DNA of 64,000 bases from the NCBI GenBank assembly GCA_037447655.1, contig JBBHKE010001954.1:62001-126000 (forward strand), in the 5' to 3' direction. Under the pieces are notes generated by a model, which made no database searches, was not told the DNA's origin, and worked only from the letters and a program-made list of their open reading frames with translations. Position 1 is the first letter of the stretch. Each line of letters opens with the position of its first letter. This document shows, one piece after another, positions 23,901 to 35,900 of this stretch. Source of the DNA: Zygnema cylindricum. Its lineage: Eukaryota; Streptophyta; Zygnematophyceae; Zygnematales; Zygnemataceae. The translations under genes and the position numbers were made by a program.

Positions 23901-26900
23901 TTTTTTTGCTCAAACACTAGTTCTATATTGTTTTTCAAGAAAGGTCAGATTTTTCCACCTTCATATGTTTGATCTCAATTCAAAAATCACGTATTCCAAA
24001 ATCTTCCTTCGTAACCTGATGAATACGGATGACCTCAAAAAATGAAGTTTTTTGACAAAATCAAATCCACAAGGAAGGTTCTGCAATTACATAAGTGGTT
24101 CTTCCTGTGGCTACCTTGTAAGCGTGATAAGAATAGAGCACTCCCATGTTTTTATCACTTGAAAAAATAAACTTTTTGTTTTTTTTTTAAGTCATGCAAC
24201 TGTTTGTACATTCTCAGCCTATATTGTATGTTATTCCTTGCAAGAAGCTGAGTCTTTGTAAATATAGTTCTGTTGATCAATTGTTTCTAATATATACCTC
24301 AATTTTACAGCTCCATGTTGATGAAGCCTTGGGAAGGTCTGTCCAAATTAGGTTTTCATGTAAACTCCAGCATTCTTGAAGTTTTGAGACTTCCCCTTTT
24401 TTTGTGTAATACTGGGAGGTAATTTCTTCACTGTACACAAGTAGTTTTTTTCACTATTTTTACTGCTTGTGGGCTTGAATCAATAGGTAGCTGCCCAGTG
24501 GGCCAAAGATATGTGGACAACACCAAGAATGGGACCAGAACCTGCGAATTATGTCCCCCGGTATGTATGGAAAAATTTGACAAGTGCACCGACTTGTTGG
24601 GAAATTAAAGAGATTTACTCGCATTACTGTAAATGTCGTATATGATTCCTCTATTACTCGATTCCAATGGATATGTCTACACAAGGAACAATTTTTTTTC
24701 ATATGTCAGACGTTTTGTATCCTGTATGTTGTGTATGCAAGCTGCCCGTGGAATCTAAATTTATTTGTTTTTAATCACAAACGTCTGAAAGTGTTGGGAC
24801 TTCCGATGATTATTTTGAAACTGATAGTGCATGTGGTTTGATCAGGCGAGGCAAAAATTGCAGTTAGCAGATTGTATGCTATTACAAATTAGCACCTTTA
24901 AAACTCCAAGAAATTTCACCATTCTCATGAATAATGGATTTCCTGGGGAAACAAAGATTCAACCACTTTGCTTATATTTTTGATGGATTATGTCTGTCTG
25001 GAATGTTTTCTTCGCACATGAGAAAGATAAGAACCTCATGCTTCTTACATTCAATATTGCTGTTGTCCTCCTGTGTAAATGGGGCAGTACTCTTCTTTCT
25101 GTCATATTTCTGTGCATTGTTCACCGCTAGTGTGGTTTGTGCAATTTTTTTTAAGGAGCGTGTTCCAGACTGAATAGTCTCACTTATCTTTTTTACCAAA
25201 CAATTTTGCTAATTCACCATAAAATATAATCTTCATCCATAGGCAGTGTGGACTATATTAATTATGGTGAGTGCTGTATTGTAAATCTTGCAGGGCTCGG
25301 CCAGGGGAGCTGACGAAAAAGACTGCCATGTTTGTGGCAAGGGAAAAGCAGCAGTTCGTGAATTAAATTTGGGACATTTTAGTGTGCTCAACGGGAATTT
25401 GCCAGATGGCTTTACGTCAGGATGTAATGGGGACTGTGGATCTATCGGGTGGAGAGCTGTAAATGACTATATGGACTCAGGCAGTGGACATGGAGGCACC
25501 GTTTCAGTAAGGGCAACTTCCCAAACTTTTCTCTTGCTGCCATTTTCAATGGATCAGTTTCTAAAGGCTGTCTGATTTGACTGAAAGGGACTAAGTTCGA
25601 TGTATATGAAAATGCTGGAAATCCACTGGAATTCAGGCAGTGGACTGAAAACACTCGCTTACTTTTTTTATATATTTAGTTCACTGGTTGACCGAAATTT
25701 TGTTGAACGATCTGAAATTTTCTTCTGAAGTCATGATATTCTTTCAGTTTTCTGCATTTTTATCGACCGCTGAAACCATAGCTCCATCAATGGTAACGGT
25801 GCATAAAAATGTTAGACAGGTTAGAGGTCTATTTCCTAAATTCTTCGGAACTCACTAAGGTTGCGCAGAGCCGTTTGGGATTTAGTTTTTTCTGTTCGAG
25901 ATAATCTTTTCTTTGGCCTCAGTTTTCAACTGGGCCCAACTGATTTCAGCCGTTCTCAACAACCGTGCCTAACTATGTCATCCGTCCACTAGAAAGTATA
26001 AGTGTTGAATGCGGTGCATAGAATAACCTACATGCAATGGAGTGTGAATTTCCCTGAAGTCATGGTGCATTCCGTCTATAAGTGTGAATCTTTGTTCTTA
26101 AAACCTGTGTTACATGAATTTTTATGGGCTTTGTTAATTTCTAAATCTCTGATGTTTAAGATCTTGTACTGAACAGTTCTTTCTGGGCAAAAATAGACCT
26201 GCTTCGATGCTGATTAAGACGAGAGGAAGAACATGTTCTTGAGTTGTTGTAATGCACAAGGACCTCAGGTATTTTAGTTGAGATATCAGTTAAATGGATT
26301 TGTGCATTTGTGAATGATATTATGGAAGCTCTATGTTTGTGGAACTTTTAACTTTTGATTGTTCAGGTATGTCTTCCATTCTTTTGAAATGAATATGAGT
26401 TTAGGTTTAGTCCTCTTCAATATTGGACTTGGACAGGTTTGGCTCTCCCTCAATGTTACAATGGAGATGGAGGGTACTGTTAGATATAACTTCTCTGTGG
26501 ATATTCCTGAACAAGACACGGAACGTGGGTTTTTTTTTTACATCGATGATGAACTTACAGATGATTGGCAGGTGACGACTCCATCTTTCTCTTGAACCCG
26601 AGTGTGATTAATTTTGTTTTCCTATTTTCTCAGTGATTATTATTCAAATTTTTGAAGATACTATATAAGTCAGCCCATATTGTCAGTCGAAGTATCTTAT
26701 CAATTGTAAATGAAGGGCAAAGTTATTGGTAAAGAACCTTAAGATTATCTCGTCTTGACTGGAGAAATGAGACATTTCTCTCTTTTTGTCTTATAGTTTT
26801 TAGTAGTTAATTAATGGCATGTGTTTATTTTGCTTGGAGCAGAAAACTTAATTGTAGAGGATCATGTATTTTATGCTGTCCTGTTGTTTTAACTGCAGCA

Positions 26901-29900
26901 TACATTTTTTCAGGAGCTGATCCTTTTTTTTCAATTTGTGCTTTTTCTGATTCATTTACGAGGGCGTGGAAGGACAGGACGAAGGCTATGATGATGAGGA
27001 TCCGATAACAATCGATCCACAGTGGAGTGATTTCTTTTATTTAACCAAAGGCACACACCATCTCATGTGGGTTTGGGTGAAACTGAATGCCGATTCATCG
27101 GCTGAGAGAGACTCGGCTATTATTTATGAGATTCAGGTACGGAGCAGTATCTATGTACTCAAATTTCCAAAAAGTATAAACTGCATATCCTTTTTCACAG
27201 ACATTGAGCAGTTAATATGAGGGTAATGGTATGAATGGTCTTAAGCCATGCGGTGTTCTGGAGTCTCTTTTTTTCTTCATGGTTCTACATCCATACCTTG
27301 CGGATTTCCTCCTTTGGTTTCTGTTTTTTTTTTTTTGGTTTTGCTTTTGTGGTTCCACCTACATACCTTGCGGTTTTGTTTCTTGTACCCTTGGTTTTCC
27401 ATCTTGATTTTTGACTTGCGGTTCCTCCACATCCTTACCTTTGCTGTTTTTTGTTGTTTTAGTTTCTGCCTTTCATTTTCACTTATGGTTTTCCGGTTCT
27501 ACCTCCAAACCTTACGAATTTTTTTTCTTTCGCTTCTATTTCTTTTATTTTTATTGATTTCTGGATTTTCATTTTAATTTTGGTTTTGCAGATAAGGGGA
27601 GAAAGCCGTGGGGGTGCGGCAGATTGTGAAGATGTTCCGGAAGGTTCCATGCTTTTGCCAGGTGGCACTTCATGGATGCCCTGTCCCCCCGGAAGTTACA
27701 GCTTGGGAAAGACTTCCTCCTGTCTCCCTTGCCCAGCCAATACCTATAATCCAAAATCTGGGGTATGTACAAAATCAACAGCGTTTTCATCTGAGTTGAA
27801 CCTGTTGATTCGGCTTTTTTTTTTTGAGTGGTCCCAAGTGCAATTTTGTTTCGGGGAAAGTCGTATTTCTTAATCAAATGAAGCAGTTTGGTAGTTGTAG
27901 AAATTGTATGGCCACTACACGATGTTTTTGATTAAGAAAGAACCATTCATGGACATTGCATTACTCCATGCGGTGCTATTTTTATGTGTTGTATCACTTT
28001 TTTTCATCTGGGTAAACCGGAAGTTTGCGTTCCTTGGTGTTTTTTGAAATATAATTTTATGTATTGTGTAACTAAGTGCGTCGGTGTTTCTTTGTTGTTT
28101 TGCAGATGGGGCAAGAGCATTGCCTCACTTGCAATCCAGGAACTAGTAGTCTCCCAAACAGTACAGATTGCTTTATAGGAGATGTTACTGTCCCGTCTTC
28201 CTTCTGTACTTACTCCCCTCCCTCGAATTTAAATGACACAAAATTCGACGAGTTTACTCTCTTTGACCTCTCTCCTCTCAGTCGCCTCCATCCTGACTAT
28301 ATGTTTGGTCCTGTGTATGAGAATGCCTCGAGTCCCCAGAAGGAGGATGGAGCAACTTATTATGTCAACATTTGTGAGCGGTCCACCAGCACTATCGCTT
28401 GTACAGGTGTCACAAACGAGCCTTTCAACACATATTTATGCAAGGTACGAGAGAGAAAGGCAATTGGGAGGTTTTGGTTCAATGCCACTGTCCTTAGGGA
28501 AGTTCATACTGTGAATGTTCACTGTTTTAGATTTACTCCTGTACTCAGATGGGTTTCCCCCGCCGGTGTTTTGATCACGATTATTAATAGTGAAGTCCAC
28601 AGTATCATCCATAAACTAATAGTTGACTTTGACGGTTTAAAGTGAATAATCAGCAAATCGTTTTCTCTACAAAGCACGATATGCATTCTGGCTAACGCTT
28701 AGGGTAAAAGAGTCCATGTCACTGGATGGATGTTTATTCTTTATTGTATTGTGGAATGGAATGGGCAAATCGCTGAGTAAACTGTGTCTGGTCTGAAGGG
28801 AGTACTGATTTATGTTCCATTATGTATAGCTGATCAAGTAATTTCCTTTTAGTCTTGGAGTGTTGCGCTGCCAAATCGCCTCATCTTTTGATTTTTGCTT
28901 CCCTTCTTTGGAGAGCTTCACCTCAAACCATCAACTCTTGCCTTTAATTATTGTTTATCTTCTGGAGTACACAAAAAAAATATATCTTAAACATGTACAA
29001 AGAAATCGTACCTCAATAATGTACAAACAAATTTGTATTATTTGCAGGTGTGGGCTAGAACTCTGTATGACAGTCCTACTCGTAAACGCCCAGTCACTGA
29101 TCTTGGTGTGACGGTCTCTTTGCTTCCTCTAAGCTATGATTCTCGACTGATTCGCCGCGGTTTTATCATGGAATTTTTGGGCGAGCTTTGTCCTTTTTTG
29201 ACTCAAGAAAAAACGCCACGTTCAGCAACCATCACCTTTGTCTGTGACCCATCTTCAGGTGAGTGACAGTCACTTAAAGAGAATCTGGACATTGATTACT
29301 AAATTCACTAGGAAATTAAGTAAATTGACTAGTAATTGAACTTGTAAATTGTTCCAGTAAATTGATGATGCGCAGGAGCTTAACCAAGAGGTACACCAGT
29401 GATCAGTATTAAGGCTTACAAATCAGTCATGCGTTTTCTTTGGTGAACCCGTAGTCATAAAATAATGTGTTTTCATTTTATGCCTTTTCTTGTTACATCT
29501 TGCCTTTTCTTGATATGTTTTCTCTAACTTTCTGTTATTTCCCTTGTTTTTTAATTCTTTATATGCAGGCTATGGGCAACCAGAGGCTTGGACTTCAGCA
29601 GCGCGCAAAACTCTATTTGATGCTGACTCCCCTTTTCCATGGGTTAACCGTAATGGTACTTTAGAGCCTGTGGAAAAAAGTGACTTGTGTTCCCACGATA
29701 TGGTTTGGTATTCGTCCTATGCTTGTCCTATGTGCTCGGGATCCGATTATGAGAGTGTCGACTTACACGGATGCGTCAACAACAAAAAGAGTACTTCTCG
29801 ACTCAAAGATCCAAAAGTGAGTGGACTTAGAAAACTGATTGTGGGCTTTTGCACTGGAAAGAGGTGAGAAGTCTGGAAAAGAATCCGATCCTGAGTCTGA

Positions 29901-30459
29901 GTCTGAATCTGAATTTAAGTTGTCAACTGAAAAAAAAGTGGTCTGCTAGTGGCAAACTGAGTCCGTAAATTTTGTTTTTGCCTTTCAGATGTGTCAAGTT
30001 AATCCGTTGACTCCTCTTCCTCCCGACATTTTGTGTGAGCCCTGTACCGCGAATGACATTGTAGTTGTGGAGCAAGACTGTATTGACTCAAACGGAGATA
30101 CAAACATAACCTACAATTGGAAACAACCTCTCCAATGTAGTCCGGATTTGCCGAACTCTGCAAAATTGCCGGACTCTTTTCTCGCTGGACCCTGCTATCA
30201 AAATGTGACGATTGTTAATCCCACTCTTTCGAGAGTGGAAAAAGGTCTGGCTGGATTTGGAGTTTTACTTGTACTAGTTTTATCGATAATTTCTTGTGTG
30301 ATGCATGTGAAAAGTCAGAGGATTTACTCGGCCTATACAAAGTTGATAGAGTCTGAAAGGCCTGGGGACTTCCCTATGGAGGAAGGGGGGTTGAATAGTC
30401 CTCAAGGGGAGGACGACATGAACTTGAAAATGTATTCGGGGCGGTATTCAACACAATAG
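11972..30459 (+). CDS. ELAPOR/EIG121-like type I transmembrane protein
   Basis: Twenty-six exons: 11972-12098, 12955-13035, 13699-13778, 14304-14385, 14907-14966, 16185-16251, 16472-16505, 16865-16917, 17575-17638, 17919-18004, 19749-19848, 20223-20333, 20725-20792, 20919-20972, 21855-21937, 22757-22827, 23255-23333, 24487-24560, 25294-25506, 26437-26571, 26963-27136, 27592-27762, 28106-28444, 29048-29258, 29569-29816 and 29989-30459. They give about 1,111 aa. It starts with a signal peptide (MSAFSALLTVLGFFAVSVQT), then a Cys-rich ectodomain with TNFR/GCC2-like repeats (CPENTY, CLSCGP, CPPGSYSLGKTSSCLPCPANTY), a C-terminal MRH-like ectodomain (about residues 690-955), a membrane helix (about 1041-1060) and a tail with YSAYTKLIES resembling the vertebrate ELAPOR1 tail. 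Relatives are trans-Golgi/endosome-lysosome trafficking proteins. The ATG at 11897 is an in-frame alternative start. The 16251 junction lacks a canonical donor; the intron after 20792 is GC-AG. Confidence 0.88.
12125..12345. repeat. Purine-rich tract in first intron of ELAPOR-like gene
   Basis: About 220 bp of almost pure GGA/GAGA/GGGA sequence on the plus strand, beginning some 25 bp after the first-exon donor. It is low complexity with no coding role visible. It could act as an intronic splicing enhancer or form triplex DNA, but this is only inference. Confidence 0.8.
18275..18540. repeat. Diverged direct repeat inside an ELAPOR-like intron
   Basis: A unit at about 18308-18390 (ACACCGGATTGAGCCAAACC, AAAATATGACTGC, TGTACATAAAT) recurs at about 18452-18545 (AAATCAGGTAGAACC, AAAGATATGGCTGCCAGCAT, TTTACATAAAT), with many substitutions. 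No ORF links to neighbouring exons, so this is probably an old repeat in the 1.7-kb intron 18005-19748. Confidence 0.5.
20965..21430. repeat. Tandem repeat of about 125 bp that copies an exon end and donor site
   Basis: The 14-bp sequence ACAGACAAGTGAGT at the end of exon 20919-20972 recurs exactly at 21214. Diverged intermediate and further units near 21100 and 21340 carry TACTGTTTC, TCTGTGC, ACCACTG and GATGTTAG blocks. There are about four units, all in the first half of intron 20973-21854. Confidence 0.65.
21715..21810. repeat. TATG/TGTA-rich microsatellite-like stretch
   Basis: Alternating pyrimidine-purine sequence dominated by TATGTGT and TGTATGT, just before exon 21855-21937 of the ELAPOR-like gene. 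It is low complexity and intronic. Confidence 0.8.
27280..27525. repeat. Diverged 70-bp tandem repeat in an ELAPOR-like intron
   Basis: Four T-rich units begin near 27283, 27351, 27420 and 27496 with variants of GGTTCTACCTACATACCTTG followed by CGGTTTT. They fill most of intron 27137-27591 on the acceptor side and form an extended pyrimidine-rich region. Confidence 0.65.
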
Positions 30460-32001
30460 AAAGTTGGTGGTCTTCTCAGGTCCCACTTGCAGAATGTTCG
30501 TGTATCGTTTTTGTTTAAGTAGGACACTTTTAATATAGTCATTTATTTATGGTTTCTAATGTTTAGCATCAACTAATGCAAATATGATGTTGAATTACTT
30601 TATCTGTTGAGTGGTGTCTGTTTTATCGTCTGACCATTTTGTTTGTGCTGTCAGTTTTTTCTTTGAAATATCCGCTTTTTTTCTTTTCATTAAAAGCTTT
30701 TTGCTGCTACTTTTCTTGGACATGCTGTAGTGTTAGTGTCACAACGTCAGAAAAGAATGCCAAATAGGTGAACAGAAATTGTGTTCCCTTTTCCCCTTAA
30801 ACTTGCTTATCTCCGTTCATTTTCCTTTCTTCTCTTAATTTGGTCACTTCTGCTTTCTGGTTTTACCTTTGAATTCATTTTTTGTCTCCCTCCATTGTCA
30901 TGTCAACTGATATATCATCTTAGGTCAGGATTTTAGTCCATGAAGTGCTTGTATTTGATAGTTGAGAAATATGCTTTTTTCTGTATTTTTCTGAATTCTC
31001 TTTTTTGTTTGGTATATATGGCAGACATTATGTAACACTGTTATCTGTAGTCTGTTATTCTCTCCTTTTCTTGGCATTTGGCATATATGATGCAGTAAAT
31101 AATTAAATTTTTGACGACCAAAGGAAAAGACACCAATATGTTTTTGTAATAGGTTCTCTCATTAGTATTATTATTTCCTTCTTCATAAACTACTATAAAT
31201 TGGTGACATAAGAACACACTTGATTTGGTAAATATCAAAAGTTGGTGGGGGCTCTTCTGTTTCAGTCCAAGAATCACTACAAATAAATGAATAGAGGATT
31301 GACAGAGGGGCTAGCGCAGCTGGAAAGATAGTATCGCATGACACTGTTTTGAAAAATCCTACAAAAAAACTTGCCTAAAATATACTACGTGCCGAACACT
31401 CTTTGTATCGGTATCTACACCATCGACATATGTACCGGTATTGAATGATTGTGAAATCGGCGCGCTAATGATTGTTTTTTAACAGAATGCGCTATTGTCT
31501 CACATCAACAATAACAAACTAGTGAGATGTATAGGTCTACAGAACAAAGCTTGCCTTATTGCAGTCAGAAAAACCAGAATAATGAGAGTCTAACCAACCT
31601 ACCGTGGCCGGTTACACTAGAAAATGTATTAAAGTACGACTTAGTGGACAGATAACGCCATAGGTAGAGCTTAGGCTAGTCAGAAGAAACAACATTATGA
31701 ACTCAAAAAGGGAAGCTCTGTTTTGTAGACCAATTAACACGTATGTCACGTGACATATGATCAGCTACATCGAGCCACTTCACGGCAACTATCACTGACT
31801 TAGGAGAGGCCTGAGCTAAAATGTCCTTCAAACAAAAGAATTAATCGGGCGTTGAATGAGGCTATGACTGCATTTGGTTGTCATGTTTTGCAACTAGTAG
31901 TACTGGTTGAGCCAGAACTCGCATTCTCAGTCAGGCCATTACCCACCATTAGGAGCAAAGCTTGCAAATCAATTGCTTCCGTCTGTAGCCGCCTATTCAA
32001 C
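30202..32001. repeat. 1,800-bp tandem duplication, first copy
   Basis: It starts inside the last ELAPOR-like exon at AATGTGACGATTG and ends at CCGCCTATTCAAC. The second copy starts at 32002, an exact 1,800-bp offset. The left half (30202 to about 31170) holds the ELAPOR C-terminus and 3' UTR. The right half holds a copy of the last exon of the opposing minus-strand gene. Copies differ by scattered substitutions and small indels. Confidence 0.9.
31882..32000 (-). pseudogene. Orphan copy of the last exon of the 37.2-42.9 kb gene
   Basis: On the minus strand it reads LNRRLQTEAIDLQALLLMVG and ends in SCKT plus stop. It is almost identical to the real last exon at 37225-37350 (SCKR plus stop). 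The upstream splice acceptor is missing because the duplication breakpoint replaced it with ELAPOR sequence, so the exon cannot be spliced to its gene. Confidence 0.85.
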
Positions 32002-32258
32002 AATGTGACGATTGTTAATCCCCACTCTTTCGAGAGTGGAAAAAGGTCTGGCTGGATTTGGAGTTTTACTTGTACTAGTTTTATCGATAATTTCTTGTGT
32101 GATGCATGTGAAAAGTCAGAGGATTTACTCGGCCTATACAAAGTTGATAGAGTCTGAAAGGCCTGGGGACTTCCCTATGGAGGAAGGGGGGTTGAATAGT
32201 CCTCAAGGGGAGGACGACATGAACTTGAAAATGTATTCAGGGCGGTATTCAACACAAT
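32002..32258 (+). pseudogene. Duplicated C-terminal fragment of the ELAPOR-like gene
   Basis: A second copy of the membrane helix and cytoplasmic tail (TLSRVEKGLAGFGVLLVLVL...). It lacks the upstream exons and has one extra C (AATCCCC for AATCCC) that shifts the leading frame. The frame downstream is intact to the same stop codon. It has no ATG of its own and is probably not translated. Confidence 0.85.
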
Positions 32259-32968
32259 AGAAAATTGAAGGTCTTCTCAGGTCCCACTTGCAGAATGTTC
32301 GTGTATCATTTTTGTTTAAGTAGGACACTTTTAATGTAGTCATTTATTTATGGTTTCTAATTTTTAGCATCAACTAATGCAAATATGATGTTGACTTACT
32401 TTATCTGTTGACTGCCGTCAGTTTTTTCTTTGAAATATCCACTTTTTTACTTTTCATTAAAAGCTTTTTGCTGCTACTTTTCTTGGACATGCTGTAGTGT
32501 TAGTCCATAGTCATCGCTATTGAACAACGTCAGAAAAGAATGCCAAATAGGTGAACAGAAATTGTGTTTCCTTTTCCCCTTAAACTTGCTTATCTCCGTT
32601 CATTTTCCTTTCTTCTCTTAATCTGGTCACTTCTGCTTTCTGTTTTTACCTTTGAATTCATTTTTTGTCTCCCTCCATTGTCATGTCAACTGATATACCA
32701 TCTTAGGTCAGGATTTTAGTCCTTGGAAGTGCTTGTATTTGATAGTTGAGAAACATGTTTTTTTTCTGTATTTTTCTGAATTCTCTTGTTTGTTTGGTAT
32801 ATATGGCAGATGAAATGTAACACTGTTATCTGTAGTCTGTTATTCTCTCCTTTTCTTGGCATTTGGCATATATGATGCAGTTAATAATTAAATTTTTTGA
32901 CAACCAAAGGAAAAGACACCAATATGTTTTTGTAATATGATTCTCTCGTTAGTATTATTATTTTCTTC
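32002..32968. repeat. 1,800-bp tandem duplication, second copy, left part
   Basis: Matches 30202 to about 31170, with deletions (for example in the GAGTGGTGTCTG region) and a short insertion near 32505. It is cut at TTTTCTTC, where the retrotransposon begins, and resumes at 36513. Confidence 0.88.
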
Positions 32969-35900
32969 ACACACCAACAACCGATACTAAACCCTCTTCT
33001 TCCCCCTCTCCTCCTCCCCCCCCCCCCCTTTTTTCGGCATCAAACTTTATGTTATATTCTAGCCCACTACCAATTTCCTCATCCATCCCACATGGTTCCT
33101 TTTCCTCTCCCACCTTTTCTCTTCCTATCACCCTCCCAATTCCTGTGGCTTCTTTGACTTATTGACCATGTTCGGAAGCCCTTTTTATTCCCTTCACCCT
33201 CCCCCACCTCCACCCAAACCTCGTAAACAAACCTCTAGGCGTTTGGAATGTCCTGGGTGTCACAACCTTTTTGCCGCTGGGGCCCTATTTCCCTTCATAC
33301 ACGGAGTTGTCGACATTGTATAGCTTTGGGTGGTCCTTTGTCTATCACCTCTCCTCGATCGCCATCGACCACACTCCCGTCCGGCCCCACAGATGAGGAC
33401 TGGAATTTAGTCCTTGAGTTAGAAATTTTGGGGGCATATGATTTGGGAGGCCCCCGCCCGCGATTGTACACCCGTATTCCTATGGCCGTGAGGACAATAG
33501 TATAAGATGCCCTTCACCTCCCCTTGTCCCACATTTCTTCAAACCCGACAGAAATTGCTCCTTGGCACCTTCTTCTTATGATCTCTCTCTGGGTCCTAGT
33601 CCTTCCAGGTCGTGGAGGGGGCAGCGGGGCTAGAGAAACTATAGCGTGTTGTTGTGGATTCCTTCGCGGTGACTGGAAGGCCCTCCACGCCGAGCATGAG
33701 GATCGGGTATCGAGCACCTTTTTCATACCACGTCGCCCACCTAGGCCATCAGATGTCTCGGCCTCGTATCGTCGAGCAATTCACTTAGGAAGTGTTGGTG
33801 AGCTTTCTCGCGCGGTTAGGGCCTTAAAGACATTCACCCCTGCCCCCGGATCTTCTTCCACTATTGAGGTCCTTTGAGCTCTACACCCCCCTGCACCTTT
33901 TCCTTTACCCCCTTCCATCCACGCCTATGAGCCTTTTGAGAGTTTTACTTTAGATCGGGAGGTTTTCATTAAGGTTCTTAGCTCTTCTTCTCACCTTTCA
34001 ACGGGGGGGCCCTCTGGCACAGTGTATGAGTTGTTTCGCGATGTTTTGCCCCTTGAATCGGGTGCCCGAGGGTTCGATATGTTTTTTCGAGTATGTTCTC
34101 TTATTGCTAGTGGGGATGTTCCCCCTAGGATTTGTGATCTTCTCACGGCGTCCCGCCTTGTGGCAGTCGCCAAACCTAATGGTGGGATCCGCCCTATTGC
34201 CGTGGGAGAGGTTTTGTATAGATTGGTGGCTTGTGCGATACGTCTCCAGCTCCAACCAGCTATCCACGATTATTTCTCTCCTCATCAGTTTGGAATGGCC
34301 ACGAGAGGAGGTTGTGAGAACGGCCACGGGATTCGGGCATTGTTGGATGTACATCCAGATTGGTTGGTACTTCAGGTCGACGTTTCCAATGCCTTTAATA
34401 CAGTGGATCGGGACGTGATTTTTTTAGAGCTTATGGCGACTCCATTTCCGATTGTCCAATTATTTCCCTTTGTAAGGGCTTTCTATTCTTTGACAAGCAA
34501 CCTTTCCTTCTCGGCCGATGGTGATCTCATTCCTCACTCCTCTACGACGGGCACTCACGAAGGCGACCCTCTCGGCGGACCTTTGTTTGCCCTCGCCCAT
34601 TACCGGGCCCTTCGTGCTTTCGCAACCGCCTTCCTTTCTCGCCTTTTCCATTCGGTTGTAGATGATATTGGGCGTAGAGAACAAGTCGTATTGGCATATG
34701 ATTTTTTCAAGGAACGTTTAGCTGAACTCAACCTTTCAGTCCAACCGTAGAAGTGTGTTATTTGGTCTCCTCAGGATATTCCACTTCCCTTTACTCCCCC
34801 TCCTAGTTTTCAAACCCCTTCTCCCTCCGATGGCATTCGTGTGTTGGGTTGCCCCATTGGTTTAGATACTTTCGTGAACCAATTCCTTCATGATGCTTTA
34901 CAAACAAATCTGGCCGAAGTGGACAACCTTCCTAACCTTCCCGATCCCCAAGTTGCTTTTGCTGTGTTAACCAGGTGTTTTCCCCATCGCCCTTCTTACC
35001 TTACTCGTACTCCCCCTCCCACCTCGACGTTTGTCTCCTCTCTCTCGGCTTTTGACGATCGCCGCATGGACGTCCTCCACACTTTGTTAGGTCGTGGGGC
35101 ATTTGATCGCAAGTTTGGGCCATCGGCCCGCATTCAGGCATCCCTCCCTGTCTCTCTACTGGGGGGTTGGGTCTATTATCGACAGCTCGTGTTGCTCCCG
35201 CTGTTTATTTGGGAAGTTGGTGTCTTATTGCCTCTACTCTTGTTTCCCGTTTCTTGGCTGGGGACACCCCCGTTCTAGCTACCGTTGTCCCTCGGGTTTT
35301 AGACAGTGTATTCGCCTTCCAACGATCTCTATTGGACGCGTCACGTTCTCTTCCTCCCCATGCCCTAGTGGATGTGCCTATTTTCTCCACCCCTGTTACA
35401 AAATCCGTCGAGCGTGTCCAAGAATCGATTGCCGATCAGGTTGTCGACGCCATTAAATCTGAGCTTCTCAAGGCGCTTCCCTCCGATTCTTCGCGTGCCC
35501 GTTGTCTCTCTTGTGGTGGACCTGGTTCTGGGTCTTGGATTTTCGCTACACCTATTTTGTCGACTCTTCGATTTTCACCTGCTCAGTTCACCACCGCCCT
35601 TCGGTTTCGCCTTGTCCTCCCATCCTCCTTTACTTGGCTCTCTTGTTTGTGCATGTGGTCGTGTATTGGGGCCCGATGGTGTCCATTTGCTTCGTTGCTC
35701 CCATTGAGGAGATTTGATCCAAGCGCATGACACTATGCGCAACGTTGTTGCGACATCGCTTCGGAAGGAGGTTTTTCTGCGCGTCGAGAGGTTTCTCATA
35801 TTATTCCCTCGCGTCGGATCGATGTTGTTTTGCTTGATGGTGCCCGTGGCATCTTCGGTGATATTGTTTTGGCGAACCCTACTTCAACTACGGTTGTTGG

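Noticed and set aside
31308-31365. tRNA-like start GGGCTAGCGCAGCTGG (also at 36640) resembling a tRNA A-box or SINE head
   Set aside because: No B-box, no cloverleaf and no terminal tail could be found downstream. The second occurrence is explained by the 1,800-bp duplication.
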